Source: Eubacterium sp. CAG:251 (GTDB lineage Bacteria > Bacillota > Clostridia > Oscillospirales > Acutalibacteraceae). From it: a stretch of 11,294 nt of DNA. Under the pieces are notes generated by a model that was given only the letters and a program-made list of their open reading frames with translations, was not told the DNA's origin and ran no database searches. The position numbers were made by a program, and so were the translations under genes. Positions 1-6,880 of this stretch are shown here, in pieces; the stretch's first letter is position 1; each line of letters starts with the position of its first letter. The stretch covers positions 1 through 11,294 of the forward strand of contig FR889134.1 of NCBI GenBank assembly GCA_000436835.1. The letters are read 5' to 3'.

Positions 1-120
1 CTTGGGTATCACGCTTGCAACGAAACTAATAAAAACACGAATTTGATAAGATACTCGAAAATAACGAAAAAGTGCTACGGCGATTTAGCACTCGCAACGA
101 GTATCAGATTAACTGAATGA
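1..120 (+). other. Left-edge open frame, unassigned
   Basis: A reading frame is open from the first base to a TGA at 118-120 (39 codons, read from LGYHAC to SIRLTE). It could be the end of a gene entering from the left, but the stretch is short, matches nothing I recognise and could be open by chance. Bases 121-150 hold nothing I can name apart from a run of C's (123-127). The neighbouring 151-311 resembles the arms of an integrative element, so an integrase or cargo-gene tail would fit the context. That is inference only. Confidence 0.2.
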
Positions 121-150
121 TGTCCCCCAAAAATCTTTGCATTTGCTAAT

Positions 151-235
151 ACCTTGCTAAAATGAAGGGAAAAAACGGCGTAAAATCAGCAGATTTCATA
201 AGAGAAATTATTAACACTAAAATTTCGGAAAACCC
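151..235 (+). repeat. Diverged copy of the element's right-end arm
   Basis: This stretch is colinear with 6684-6780, just inside the right end of the decayed element. A 21-nt block (172-192 against 6714-6734) has one mismatch. It is followed at the same spacing by ATTTC(A/G)TAA and then by TTAACACT (211-218 against 6752-6759). Both copies start with CCTTGCTAA. The conserved strings are dispersed and non-coding, as expected of integrase arm-binding DNA rather than a gene. Arm function is inferred; the similarity is seen directly. Confidence 0.65.
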
Positions 236-270
236 AGTAAAATCAAGGGCTTCCGGCGTTTTTTCTTTTT

Positions 271-311
271 TACGAAGGAACAGCAAGAACGGAAAAATCA
301 CAAATTTTCAT
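271..311 (+). repeat. Diverged copy of the element's left-end arm
   Basis: About 40 bases match 5524-5563, the sequence just inside the left end of the decayed element, at roughly 78 percent identity. They include an exact 18-base match, AAAATCACAAATTTTCAT (294-311 and 5546-5563). Here the block sits only about 35 bases after the copy of the right-end arm. The two arms are therefore adjacent, as they would be in a joined attP site, although the tRNA-derived core is absent. Confidence 0.6.
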
Positions 312-336
312 AATCGGTCAACAAATTTATTTGTAA

Positions 337-367
337 TTATTGACAATAAAAGCGAGCGATGTATAAT
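337..367 (+). promoter_or_regulatory. Promoter of the sugar operon with an inverted repeat over the -35
   Basis: TTGACA (340-345) and TATAAT (362-367) are separated by 16 bases and form a near-consensus sigma-A promoter whose transcript would start about 35 bases before the symporter ATG. The -35 is embedded in a perfect inverted repeat, TTATTG-A-CAATAA (337-349). A related ATTATTGTC recurs at 368-376, over the expected start site. A repressor could bind there, but AT-rich inverted repeats of this size can arise by chance. The promoter call is firm; the operator call is tentative. Confidence 0.75.
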
Positions 368-408
368 ATTATTGTCTAATTTTAACAATTTGGTCAAGGG
401 GGCTGTTC

Positions 409-1809
409 ATGGAAACGCACGGAATTAAATTTAAGGATAAGTTTGGTTATGCTTTGGGCGATATGGGCGGAATACTCTCGTTTAGTCTTGTTTCTTCGTA
501 TTTAACAATGTTTTATACCGATATTTTGGGCATTTCAGCCGCAAGCATAACAATCTTAATGCTTGTTGCCAGAATTTGGGACGCTGTAAATGACCCTATG
601 TGGGGTTCGTTTATAGACTCAAGAAAGCCGACAAAGCACGGCAGATTCAGACCCTATATTTTAGGGGCTTCTTTTCCGCTTGCCGTGGGTGCGTTTTTGA
701 TGTTTTTTAAAATCCCCGGATTGTCAAACAGTCAATACTTAATCTATGCTTACATAACATATATTTTCTACGGAATGATGTATACCGGCGTCAATATCCC
801 TTACGGCTCATTGGCAAGTGCCATTACTGATGACGAGGTTGAACGCTCATCTCTTTCAATGTGGCGCTCTGTCGGTGCGGGAATCGGCGGCTTGCCGGCG
901 CAAATTCTTATGCCGCTTGTTGTTTTCACGACTGTAATCAATGCCGACGGCAGTTCGTCAAAGGTGCTTGACGGGAACAAGCTTTCATTGTGCGTAGGTG
1001 CAATTTCGGTTTTAACGATCGTTCTTTTTATTATCCACTTTAGATTGACAAAAGAGCGAATTCAGCTTCCGCCGACTCAAAAAACAAGCGATTATAATTT
1101 GCTGAAAACCATCAAAGTCCTTGCTAAAAACAAGCCGTTTGTTGTGCTTTGCTTTATATCTATGTTTCTTATCTGTTTTCAAATGTACACACAAACGTTT
1201 TATAATTATCTTTTCAAAAATTACTTTGAGAAGCCGGGTCTTTACAGCATTGTTACCATATGCACCTATTTGCCTATGGCGTTGTTTTTACCGTTTATGG
1301 GTAAGCTTATCAGAAAATTCGGCAAAAAGGAAATTTGCGGCGCAGGCTTGGGCTTTGCCTTTGTCATCAGCGCATTGATGTTCCTTTTGCGTTTTACCCC
1401 GTTTGCTCACAATCCTTATGTTTTCCTCGTACTCGTGTTCCTTTCGGGTGCAGGTCAAACCTTCCTTGTGCTTGAGGTTTGGGCGCTTGTTATGGATGTT
1501 ACGGATTATCAGGAGCTTTTATCAGGCAGACGTGAAGAGGGTACAACCTACAGTATTTATTCTTTTGTACGCAAATTAGGTCAAACAGCCGCAGGTGCAG
1601 GCGTTCCGGCAGTGCTTGGGGCTATCGGCTACAAAGGCACGCAAGCCGTACAATCACAGCAGGTTTTAACGAAAATGTTTGATGCGGCAACAATAGTACC
1701 GTCGGTTATTCTTTTGCTTATGTTTATTTTGACGACTTTTTGCTACAAGCTGGGCAAATCTGAAATCGAGAATTTACACAAGCAGCTTTACGGCAATAAA
1801 AACGATTGA
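409..1809 (+). CDS. GPH-family (MelB/YicJ-like) sugar:cation symporter
   Basis: The 466-residue membrane protein belongs to the glycoside-pentoside-hexuronide:cation symporters of the major facilitator superfamily and probably imports a glycoside with Na+ or H+. The N terminus carries the family's GYALGD (13-18). The helix II signature RIWDAVNDP (55-63) follows; D58 and D62 align with the MelB cation-site aspartates D55 and D59. The cytoplasmic loop after it, DSRKPTKHGRFRPY (70-83), is typical. About twelve hydrophobic segments follow, and the length is normal. The ATG at 409 has AAGGGGG (396-402) six bases upstream. It is first in an operon with an esterase and a GH31 glucosidase, the same pairing of GPH carrier and GH31 enzyme as yicJ-yicI in E. 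coli. The exact substrate cannot be read; an alpha-glucoside is the best guess from context. Confidence 0.92.
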   Translation: METHGIKFKDKFGYALGDMGGILSFSLVSSYLTMFYTDILGISAASITILMLVARIWDAVNDPMWGSFIDSRKPTKHGRFRPYILGASFPLAVGAFLMFFKIPGLSNSQYLIYAYITYIFYGMMYTGVNIPYGSLASAITDDEVERSSLSMWRSVGAGIGGLPAQILMPLVVFTTVINADGSSSKVLDGNKLSLCVGAISVLTIVLFIIHFRLTKERIQLPPTQKTSDYNLLKTIKVLAKNKPFVVLCFISMFLICFQMYTQTFYNYLFKNYFEKPGLYSIVTICTYLPMALFLPFMGKLIRKFGKKEICGAGLGFAFVISALMFLLRFTPFAHNPYVFLVLVFLSGAGQTFLVLEVWALVMDVTDYQELLSGRREEGTTYSIYSFVRKLGQTAAGAGVPAVLGAIGYKGTQAVQSQQVLTKMFDAATIVPSVILLLMFILTTFCYKLGKSEIENLHKQLYGNKND

Positions 1810-1830
1810 TATACTTAGGGGCATAATTTT

Positions 1831-3159
1831 ATGAAAACAGTCGAATTGCAAACAAAATGCGGAAAAATTCAAGGCATAGACGGCGAAAACTGCCTTGAAT
1901 TCAGGGGCATAAAGTACGCAAATGCCAAGCGTTGGGAATATCCTCAGGTGATTGAAAAGTGGCAGGGTGTTTTTGATGCAACTTGCTTTAAGGAATGCTC
2001 ATATCAGCACCGTGGGTTTGATGATGATGCAACAGTTAACCCGTTTTATCATTATGAATTCAGAGACGGTTTAGCGTTTACATACAGCGAGGATTGCCAA
2101 TTTTTGAATATATATGTGCCTAAAGAGGCTAAAAACTGTCCTGTTTTAATTTTTATTCACGGCGGCAGCTTTACAGGCGGAAGCTCAAACGAGGCGCATA
2201 TCAACGGCGAAAATTTTGCAAAAAACGGCGTGATTTTCGTTGCGATGAATTACAGGCTTAATGCCTTCGGCTTTTGCTCACACCCTGATTTAACCGATGA
2301 AAACGGAGTTTGCGGTAATTTCGGACTTTTTGACCAATATGCCGCAATTAAATGGGTTAGGGAAAATATTGAAGCTTTCGGCGGAAACCCGAATAATATT
2401 GTGCTTTCAGGTCAAAGCGCAGGGGCTATGAGCGTTGACATTCATCTTTCAAATCCGCTTTGCAAAGGTTGGTTTTCCGCAGCGATAATGATGAGCGGCG
2501 GCGGTTTACAGCGTTTCCTCGCAAAACCCCTGACCCCTGAAAAAACAAGAGCTTTTTGGGATAATATTATTGAAAATGCAGGAGTTAAAAGTATAGCCGA
2601 GTTGAAAAAAGCGGATAAAGAGGTGCTTTATCGTGCTTGGGATAAGGCGTGCAAGGAGGATAAGCTCAAAAGTATGCTTTACACCCTGCCGGTTTGCGAC
2701 GGAAAAATAATTACACAGTCAAATTTTAACAACAGGACAATTCCTCAAATGCCTAAAATTATAGGTATTACAAAAAATGATATGGTGCCTGCCGTTTTGC
2801 AGGCTATCGATAAAAAATGGGTTTCTTGTGATAAAAACAGCGATTGCTATATTTATTATTTTGCACGCAGCTTGCCGGGCGATGAAAAGGGTGCTTGGCA
2901 TTCAAGCGATTTGCTTTATGCTTTTTCAACTCTTGATAAAAATTGGCGGCCTTTTGAGGCTGTTGATTATAAAATTTCAAATCAGCTTGCAAAATCCTTT
3001 ATTGCTTTTGCAAAAAACGGAAATCCCAATTGCAATGAAATACCGGTGTGGAAGCCCGGCACGGCTAAGGTTATGACTTTTTGTGAAAACACAAGGCCGG
3101 CACATTGGAACATCCCACAACTTTTGAAAAATACATTTATCGGCGGAGCATCAATATAA
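1831..3159 (+). CDS. Type-B carboxylesterase, cytoplasmic
   Basis: The 442-residue alpha/beta hydrolase is of the carboxylesterase type B (COesterase) family and is expected to hydrolyse carboxylic ester bonds. HGG (110-112) supplies the oxyanion hole. GQSAG (194-198) gives the nucleophile S196. D317 in TKND and H357 in WHSSDLLYAF sit where the family's acid and catalytic histidine lie. EDCQFLNIYVP (87-97) is a family hallmark. There is no signal peptide, so it acts inside the cell. At 442 residues it is shorter than the usual 480-550, mainly in the second half. The start follows TTAGGGG (1815-1821) and lies 21 bases after the symporter stop. Its stop overlaps the next ATG by one base. Between a sugar importer and a glucosidase, a role in deacylating the imported glycoside is plausible but not proven. 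Confidence 0.88.
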   Translation: MKTVELQTKCGKIQGIDGENCLEFRGIKYANAKRWEYPQVIEKWQGVFDATCFKECSYQHRGFDDDATVNPFYHYEFRDGLAFTYSEDCQFLNIYVPKEAKNCPVLIFIHGGSFTGGSSNEAHINGENFAKNGVIFVAMNYRLNAFGFCSHPDLTDENGVCGNFGLFDQYAAIKWVRENIEAFGGNPNNIVLSGQSAGAMSVDIHLSNPLCKGWFSAAIMMSGGGLQRFLAKPLTPEKTRAFWDNIIENAGVKSIAELKKADKEVLYRAWDKACKEDKLKSMLYTLPVCDGKIITQSNFNNRTIPQMPKIIGITKNDMVPAVLQAIDKKWVSCDKNSDCYIYYFARSLPGDEKGAWHSSDLLYAFSTLDKNWRPFEAVDYKISNQLAKSFIAFAKNGNPNCNEIPVWKPGTAKVMTFCENTRPAHWNIPQLLKNTFIGGASI

Positions 3160-5462
3160 TGAGATTTAATCATATTTTTAAGCTTACAAACGAAAACGAA
3201 ACGCACCGTGAATATAAGTGCGATAACGTTAATATCAACATTGATTTCATAAGCGGCAGTGCTTTGCGTGTGGCTGTTTTTAACGATAACGCCGAAATGC
3301 TGCCGACCTTTACCGTAAATCCGAATAATAACCTATCCTCTCTCGGCAGAAGCAGATTATCCGTGGACGGATTTGACTGTGTTGCGCCTATTGTTGAAAA
3401 ATTTGAAAATAAAGAAAAATTTGTTCTTGATTGCGGCGTTACCGTTGACCTCGATTTGAATAATTTTATTTTGTCTTACTGTAAAGAGTCAGAGCTTTTG
3501 TTCGCAGACAGAGCGCCACTCGCCTATAATTTTGAAGGCGAATTCGGCAACGGGTCTTATCATTATATTACCAGAGAAGATGACGAGCATATTTTCGGAC
3601 TTGGCGACAAAAGCGGCCTGATAAATAAAGCAGGTCAGGTTTACCGTGTTGAAACGGCGGACAGTATGGGCTTTGACGCAGAAAAAACAGATCCTCTGTA
3701 CAAGCACGTTCCGTTTTATATTTGCGAAAATTCTGTTGGTGACTACGGTATTTATTACGATACAACAGACACCTCTTTTGTTGATTTGGGCAGGGAAATC
3801 AATAATTATTACTGCCATTTCAAGTATTTTAAGACGGATGACGATTGCTTGGTTTATTATGTTTTTTTCGGAAGCAAGCTTTCTGTTTTACAGCAATATG
3901 CTCGCTTGTGCGGCAAGCAGGCTTTTCCGCCTAAGTGGAGCTTCGATTATTGCGGCAGTACAATGGCATATACCGATGCGCCTGACGCACAAAATCAGAT
4001 GCAGGGCTTTTTGGATAAAATTAAAGACCTTGATTTGAGCTGCGGCGGATTTTATCTTTCATCGGGATATACTTCAATAGGGAATTTGCGTTGCGTTTTT
4101 AATTGGAATTACGATAAATTCCCCAATCCTGAAAAATTCGTTGCCGATTACAATAATGCAGGAATACATTTAATTCCGAATATCAAGCCTGCTTTTTTGA
4201 CCTCGCATCCAATGTATGATGAGTTGGCGGAAAAAGGATTTTTTGTTAAAAATGCAGATGGAACACCCTATGTAACGCAGTTTTGGGACGGTGTGGGCAG
4301 TTATTTGGACTTTACAAATTCCGACGCCTTCGATTTTTGGGGCAGTCAGGTAACCGAAAAGCTGCTTGATTTCGGAATTGATGCTACATGGAATGATAAT
4401 AACGAGTTTGATATTAAGGCAACCGACGCTGTTGCCGCAGGCTTTGGCGAAAAAGTTTCTGCGTGCAGAATTCGTCCGATATTAACTTATTTAATGGTAT
4501 TATCTTCGTACAAGGCGCAAATGAAAAAATATCCCGAAAAGCGTCCGTTTTTATCTACGAGAAGCGGAAACAGCGGTGTAAGACGCTTGGCGCAAACCTG
4601 GTCCGGCGATAATTTTACTTCGTTTCACGATTTGCGTTTTTGCCATTATGTGGGAATGACAATGTCCCTTTCAGGCTTTTATTTTTACGGTCACGATTTG
4701 GGAGGCTTTTCAGGTGAAATGCCTTGCGAAGAATTGCTTTTAAGATGGATGCAGCACGGCGTTTTTGAGCCACGCTTTACAATTCATTCTTGGAACGGCG
4801 ACGGCTCTGCTACCATGCCGTGGAGCTATGAAAGCGGCTTGTGCGGCGCAAAGGCGATTTTAAGACAACGCAAAAGCCTGATACCTTATTTATATAATTG
4901 TGCTTATAACAGCGTGGAAAATGATGTCCCCATGCAAGCTCCGCCTTATATTTATTACAATGATGAAAATATTGACGTAAATACCGATGCGTTTATGCTT
5001 GGCAGAGATGTTTTGGCAAAGTGCGTGCTTGACGAGGGTGTAACTCAGGTATCTGTTTACTTGCCAAAGGGCGACGATTGGTATCTGAACGAAACAGGAA
5101 AGCTTTATTGCGGCGCAAGCACGGTAAAGGTCGATTTGCCGTCAGATAAGCCTGTGCCTTATTTTATTCGTTGCGGCTCTGTTTTTCCCGTTGATGAGGG
5201 CGAGTGCTCATACAAATCCGCAGAAAAAGTCGTTTTTACCGTTTATCCTGTTAAAAACGGCAAATTTACAGCCCATTATTTTAATGATGACGGCGAGTCC
5301 TTTGAATACTTAAAAAACAACTGCGTAAAATTAGAGTTTGATGTGAATTGCGATAACGAAAATGTTGATGTTGTTGTAAATAATAAGGGTAATGTAAAAT
5401 TTGAGCCTGAAATCAAGCTTGTTTCTACGGATTTGCGTAAGTTGAATGTTTCGGTAAAATAA
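3159..5462 (+). CDS. GH31 alpha-glucosidase, cytoplasmic
   Basis: The 767-residue retaining glycoside hydrolase of family 31 is expected to release glucose from alpha-glucosides. It has an N-terminal beta-sandwich with HIFGLGDKSG (144-153) and a TIM barrel from about residue 258 to 590. The nucleophile is D413 in WNDNNE and the acid/base is D484 in WSGDN, after the conserved RSGNSGVRR. C-terminal beta domains follow. WNDNNE resembles the WNDMNE of alpha-glucosidases rather than the TDFGE of the alpha-xylosidase YicI, despite the YicJ-like neighbour. I chose ATG 3159, which overlaps the esterase stop as TAATG with GGAG at 3145-3148, over the in-frame ATG at 3105 deep inside the esterase gene. 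The coupling suggests matched amounts of the two enzymes. No signal peptide is seen. Linkage preference (alpha-1,4, -1,3, -1,6 or other) cannot be read. Confidence 0.92.
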   Translation: MRFNHIFKLTNENETHREYKCDNVNINIDFISGSALRVAVFNDNAEMLPTFTVNPNNNLSSLGRSRLSVDGFDCVAPIVEKFENKEKFVLDCGVTVDLDLNNFILSYCKESELLFADRAPLAYNFEGEFGNGSYHYITREDDEHIFGLGDKSGLINKAGQVYRVETADSMGFDAEKTDPLYKHVPFYICENSVGDYGIYYDTTDTSFVDLGREINNYYCHFKYFKTDDDCLVYYVFFGSKLSVLQQYARLCGKQAFPPKWSFDYCGSTMAYTDAPDAQNQMQGFLDKIKDLDLSCGGFYLSSGYTSIGNLRCVFNWNYDKFPNPEKFVADYNNAGIHLIPNIKPAFLTSHPMYDELAEKGFFVKNADGTPYVTQFWDGVGSYLDFTNSDAFDFWGSQVTEKLLDFGIDATWNDNNEFDIKATDAVAAGFGEKVSACRIRPILTYLMVLSSYKAQMKKYPEKRPFLSTRSGNSGVRRLAQTWSGDNFTSFHDLRFCHYVGMTMSLSGFYFYGHDLGGFSGEMPCEELLLRWMQHGVFEPRFTIHSWNGDGSATMPWSYESGLCGAKAILRQRKSLIPYLYNCAYNSVENDVPMQAPPYIYYNDENIDVNTDAFMLGRDVLAKCVLDEGVTQVSVYLPKGDDWYLNETGKLYCGASTVKVDLPSDKPVPYFIRCGSVFPVDEGECSYKSAEKVVFTVYPVKNGKFTAHYFNDDGESFEYLKNNCVKLEFDVNCDNENVDVVVNNKGNVKFEPEIKLVSTDLRKLNVSVK

Positions 5463-5465
5463 TAT

Positions 5466-5520
5466 CTCCCTTCCGGGACGCCAAAAAGCAGTATCAAAAT
5501 TTGATGCTGCTTTTTTTATT
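5466..5520 (+). repeat. Left attachment repeat: tRNA 3' end plus terminator
   Basis: This copy starts at tRNA position 59 (last two bases of the T loop) and continues through CCCTT, the acceptor strand CCGGGAC, discriminator G, CCA and the tRNA terminator. Against 6863-6916 it differs by one substitution (C5479 against T6876), one extra A after CCA and one extra T in the T-tract. It begins only three bases after the glucosidase stop codon. The bases before it (the end of the glucosidase gene) do not resemble a tRNA, so the tRNA body is missing here. Confidence 0.9.
5488..5517 (+). terminator. Intrinsic terminator serving the sugar operon
   Basis: GCAGTATCAAA (5488-5498) pairs with TTTGATGCTGC (5500-5510) with one T-G wobble, and seven T's follow (5511-5517). 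The same hairpin occurs at 6884-6912 behind the tRNA fragment. It is therefore most likely a copied tRNA terminator now placed to end the symporter-esterase-glucosidase transcript. I see no other terminator for that operon. Confidence 0.88.
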
Positions 5521-5563
5521 TTTGCAAAGAAACAAAAGAAACGAGAAAATCACAAATTTTCAT
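5521..5563 (+). repeat. Left-end arm of the element
   Basis: This lies directly inside the left attachment repeat and matches 271-311 upstream of the sugar operon at about 78 percent over 40 bases, ending in an exact 18-base block (5546-5563). It is probably integrase arm DNA. The functional reading rests on its position only. Confidence 0.55.
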
Positions 5564-5706
5564 CAGCAAATTCGGCCTCTGCTAACAGACAAGGCAGATA
5601 CACCGACAGGGTTGACGATATTCTTTGCAAGATAATAACAGCCAAAAAAAGAAAACTCAAAATAAAATATACCTAAACACAAAAAGAGACTGGCTACACG
5701 ATGTAA

Positions 5707-5958
5707 AAGCTATTCCTACCTAAGACGGTGGCAGAAATGCTCAAAGAACGTTATTAGGAAATTCAGGAATACAAGGAACTGTTCGGTGACGAGTTCCAAG
5801 ATTTTAACCTCGTATTCTGTAATGCACATGGCAGACCGATGGAGAGCCAAATCATCACCCGTGCATTGCAGAAACTAATCAAAGACAGCGACCTATTGCC
5901 CGTAGTTTTCCATAACTTGCGACATTCAAGTATTAACTACAAGTTGAAGCACAACGGC
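5707..5958 (+). pseudogene. Tyrosine integrase remnant
   Basis: One frame reads LFLPKTVAEMLKERY, a TAG stop (5755-5757), then EIQEYKELFGDEFQDFNLVF, GRPMESQIITRALQKLIK and LLPVVFHNLRHSSINYKLK. This is the C-terminal catalytic part of a phage-type integrase, with the box II HNLRHS motif. A TAA (5704-5706) also precedes it. Everything N-terminal is missing. Homology stops at the residues NG (5958), before the GHAQ-type histidine segment and the catalytic tyrosine. It cannot encode an active recombinase. The break point falls inside the hairpin at 5953-5983. The 63-codon open frame from ATG 5839 to 6030 is only the tail of this remnant, not a separate gene. Confidence 0.88.
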
Positions 5959-5990
5959 AAGATCACAAAATGGTCTTGCCGTTTTCTTTT
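5953..5990 (+). terminator. Intrinsic terminator at the integrase break point
   Basis: AACGGCAAGA (5953-5962) and TCTTGCCGTT (5974-5983) are perfectly complementary across an 11-base loop, and TTCTTTT follows. It would stop transcription from the left before the kinase promoter. The integrase similarity ends as the stem begins, so the hairpin probably came with the DNA joined on by a deletion. Confidence 0.75.
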
Positions 5991-6022
5991 CGCTTTAATG
6001 TGTAGAATTTTTCATATTTATG

Positions 6023-6031
6023 TGGTATAAT
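6023..6031 (+). promoter_or_regulatory. Extended -10 promoter of the kinase gene
   Basis: TGG-TATAAT at 6023-6031 is an extended -10 element, 35 bases before the chosen kinase ATG. No good -35 is visible at the usual distance; the TG extension could compensate. The gene therefore has its own promoter just after a terminator. Confidence 0.65.
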
Positions 6032-6065
6032 CAGTTAGCTAAATAAGAATTTGTAGGTGCAAATG

Positions 6066-6560
6066 ATGAAAACTTTATATATGGTCGGTGGCACCATGGG
6101 AATTGGAAAAACAACTGTGTGTCAACAGCTCAAACAGGATTTGCCGAATAGCGTATTTCTTGACGGAGATTGGTGCTGGGATGCAAGTCCATTCCAAGTA
6201 ACCGATGAAACAAAAGCAATGGTTACAAATAATATTTGTTATTTACTCAATAATTTTCTGAAGTGTTCCGCATACGAGAATATCATTTTTTGTTGGGTGA
6301 TGCACGAGCAGAGTATTATCAATTCCATACTTGAGAAGCTGGATATACAGAACTGTAAGGTGAAATGCGTCTCGCTTGTAGCGGATGAAAAGACTCTGTG
6401 TGAAAGATTGACAATGGATGTAGAAAGAGGTATCCGTTCTGAAGATATAATTGAGCGAAGCATAGCAAGAATACCGATGTATCAAGCACTCAATACCATT
6501 AAAATTGATACCAACGCCAAAACCGTGGCTATGATTGCCAATGAGATAAAGTTGTTGTAA
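6066..6560 (+). CDS. Small P-loop kinase (shikimate/nucleotide-kinase fold)
   Basis: The 164-residue soluble protein has a Walker A motif GTMGIGKT (9-16), a DGD at 33-35 as in shikimate/gluconate-kinase-like enzymes, and an arginine-rich lid-like stretch around CERLTMDVERGIRSE. It should transfer phosphate from ATP to a small molecule, but the substrate cannot be named. The length is normal for stand-alone AAA_33-type kinases. I chose ATG 6066 because AGGTG (6055-6059) then sits six bases upstream. GTG 6057 lies inside that site, and ATG 6063 is only three bases from it. The gene is the only intact one in the decayed element, with its own promoter and no operon partner, so it looks like cargo. 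Metabolic, resistance or defence roles all remain open. Confidence 0.75.
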   Translation: MKTLYMVGGTMGIGKTTVCQQLKQDLPNSVFLDGDWCWDASPFQVTDETKAMVTNNICYLLNNFLKCSAYENIIFCWVMHEQSIINSILEKLDIQNCKVKCVSLVADEKTLCERLTMDVERGIRSEDIIERSIARIPMYQALNTIKIDTNAKTVAMIANEIKLL

Positions 6561-6604
6561 TACCGTCAAATTCCAATTTAGCGAAGTGAGTAAAATAAAT
6601 AAAA

Positions 6605-6621
6605 CTCGGTAACAGACCGAG
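6605..6621 (-). terminator. Possible minus-strand terminator hairpin
   Basis: CTCGGT (6605-6610) and ACCGAG (6616-6621) pair perfectly across a 5-base loop. On the minus strand the stem is followed by TTTTATTTATTTT, as in a terminator. On the plus strand no T-tract follows. No minus-strand gene is visible to its right, so it may be a relic of lost element genes. Confidence 0.4.
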
Positions 6622-6683
6622 GTACAAGCGATTAAACAAAGGCATCTTGTGGGAATATAACCGTTTCCCTAAATCCGAACTCC

Positions 6684-6780
6684 CTTGCTAATTTCCATCT
6701 AATGAAACGGTCGAAAACGGCGTAAAATTAGCAGTAATTTCGTAACACAGTTTAACACTCAAAGTGCGAAAAAAACTTGA
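6684..6780 (+). repeat. Right-end arm of the element
   Basis: This lies inside the right attachment site and is colinear with 151-235. Shared are CCTTGCTAA, the 21-base block at 6714-6734, ATTTCGTAA (6737-6745) and TTAACACT (6752-6759). An extra insertion of about 12 bases breaks the match after CCTTGCTAA. No frame is kept open in both copies, so the similarity reflects DNA function or descent, not protein coding. Confidence 0.65.
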
Positions 6781-6835
6781 AAATACTGGATTATCGGGTA
6801 TAGAAAGTGACTCCCCCAACTGAGTTTCGAGGTCG

Positions 6836-6880
6836 CTCCTAAGCGAAAGGTCAGGGGTTCGACTCCCTTCCGGGATGCCA
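6836..6880 (+). pseudogene. tRNA-Arg(CCU) 3' half (right attachment core)
   Basis: The 45 bases fit tRNA numbering from position 32 to CCA. The anticodon loop is CTCCTAA (6836-6842, anticodon CCT) and the 3' anticodon strand GCGAA. The variable loop is AGGTC. The T arm is AGGGG-TTCGACT-CCCTT (6853-6869), pairing with one G-T. The acceptor strand CCGGGAT, discriminator G and CCA complete it. The bases before 6836 (GGTCG) do not pair with GCGAA, and no ATCCCGG or GTCCCGG acceptor strand lies 70-80 bases upstream. The 5' half is therefore absent. Homology beginning at the anticodon loop is the usual signature of a tyrosine-recombinase crossover in a tRNA gene. The fragment cannot make a working tRNA. 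Confidence 0.85.

Noticed and set aside
162..428. An 88-codon open frame (MKGKNGVKSADF...) left of the symporter gene
   Set aside because: It runs through the arm-like repeats, the operon promoter and the symporter start. The related sequence at 6684-6780 hits stops soon after its ATG. There is no ribosome binding site.
3159..5462. Alpha-xylosidase (YicI-type) assignment for the GH31 enzyme
   Set aside because: The nucleophile motif is WNDNNE rather than the TDFGE-type of YicI, so alpha-glucosidase is the better call even though the neighbouring carrier is YicJ-like.
5276..5497. Minus-strand open frames antisense to the glucosidase and other genes
   Set aside because: They have no ribosome sites or recognisable protein features, and they lie opposite well-supported genes.
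5521..5673. An open frame of about 50 codons (FAKKQKKREN...) before the integrase remnant, in the same frame
   Set aside because: It has no start codon or ribosome site, its first part is the arm-like repeat shared with non-coding 271-311, and it does not resemble an integrase N terminus.
6804..6880. A complete functional tRNA gene
   Set aside because: The 5' acceptor strand, D arm and 5' anticodon strand do not fit any tRNA fold; only positions 32-76 match.
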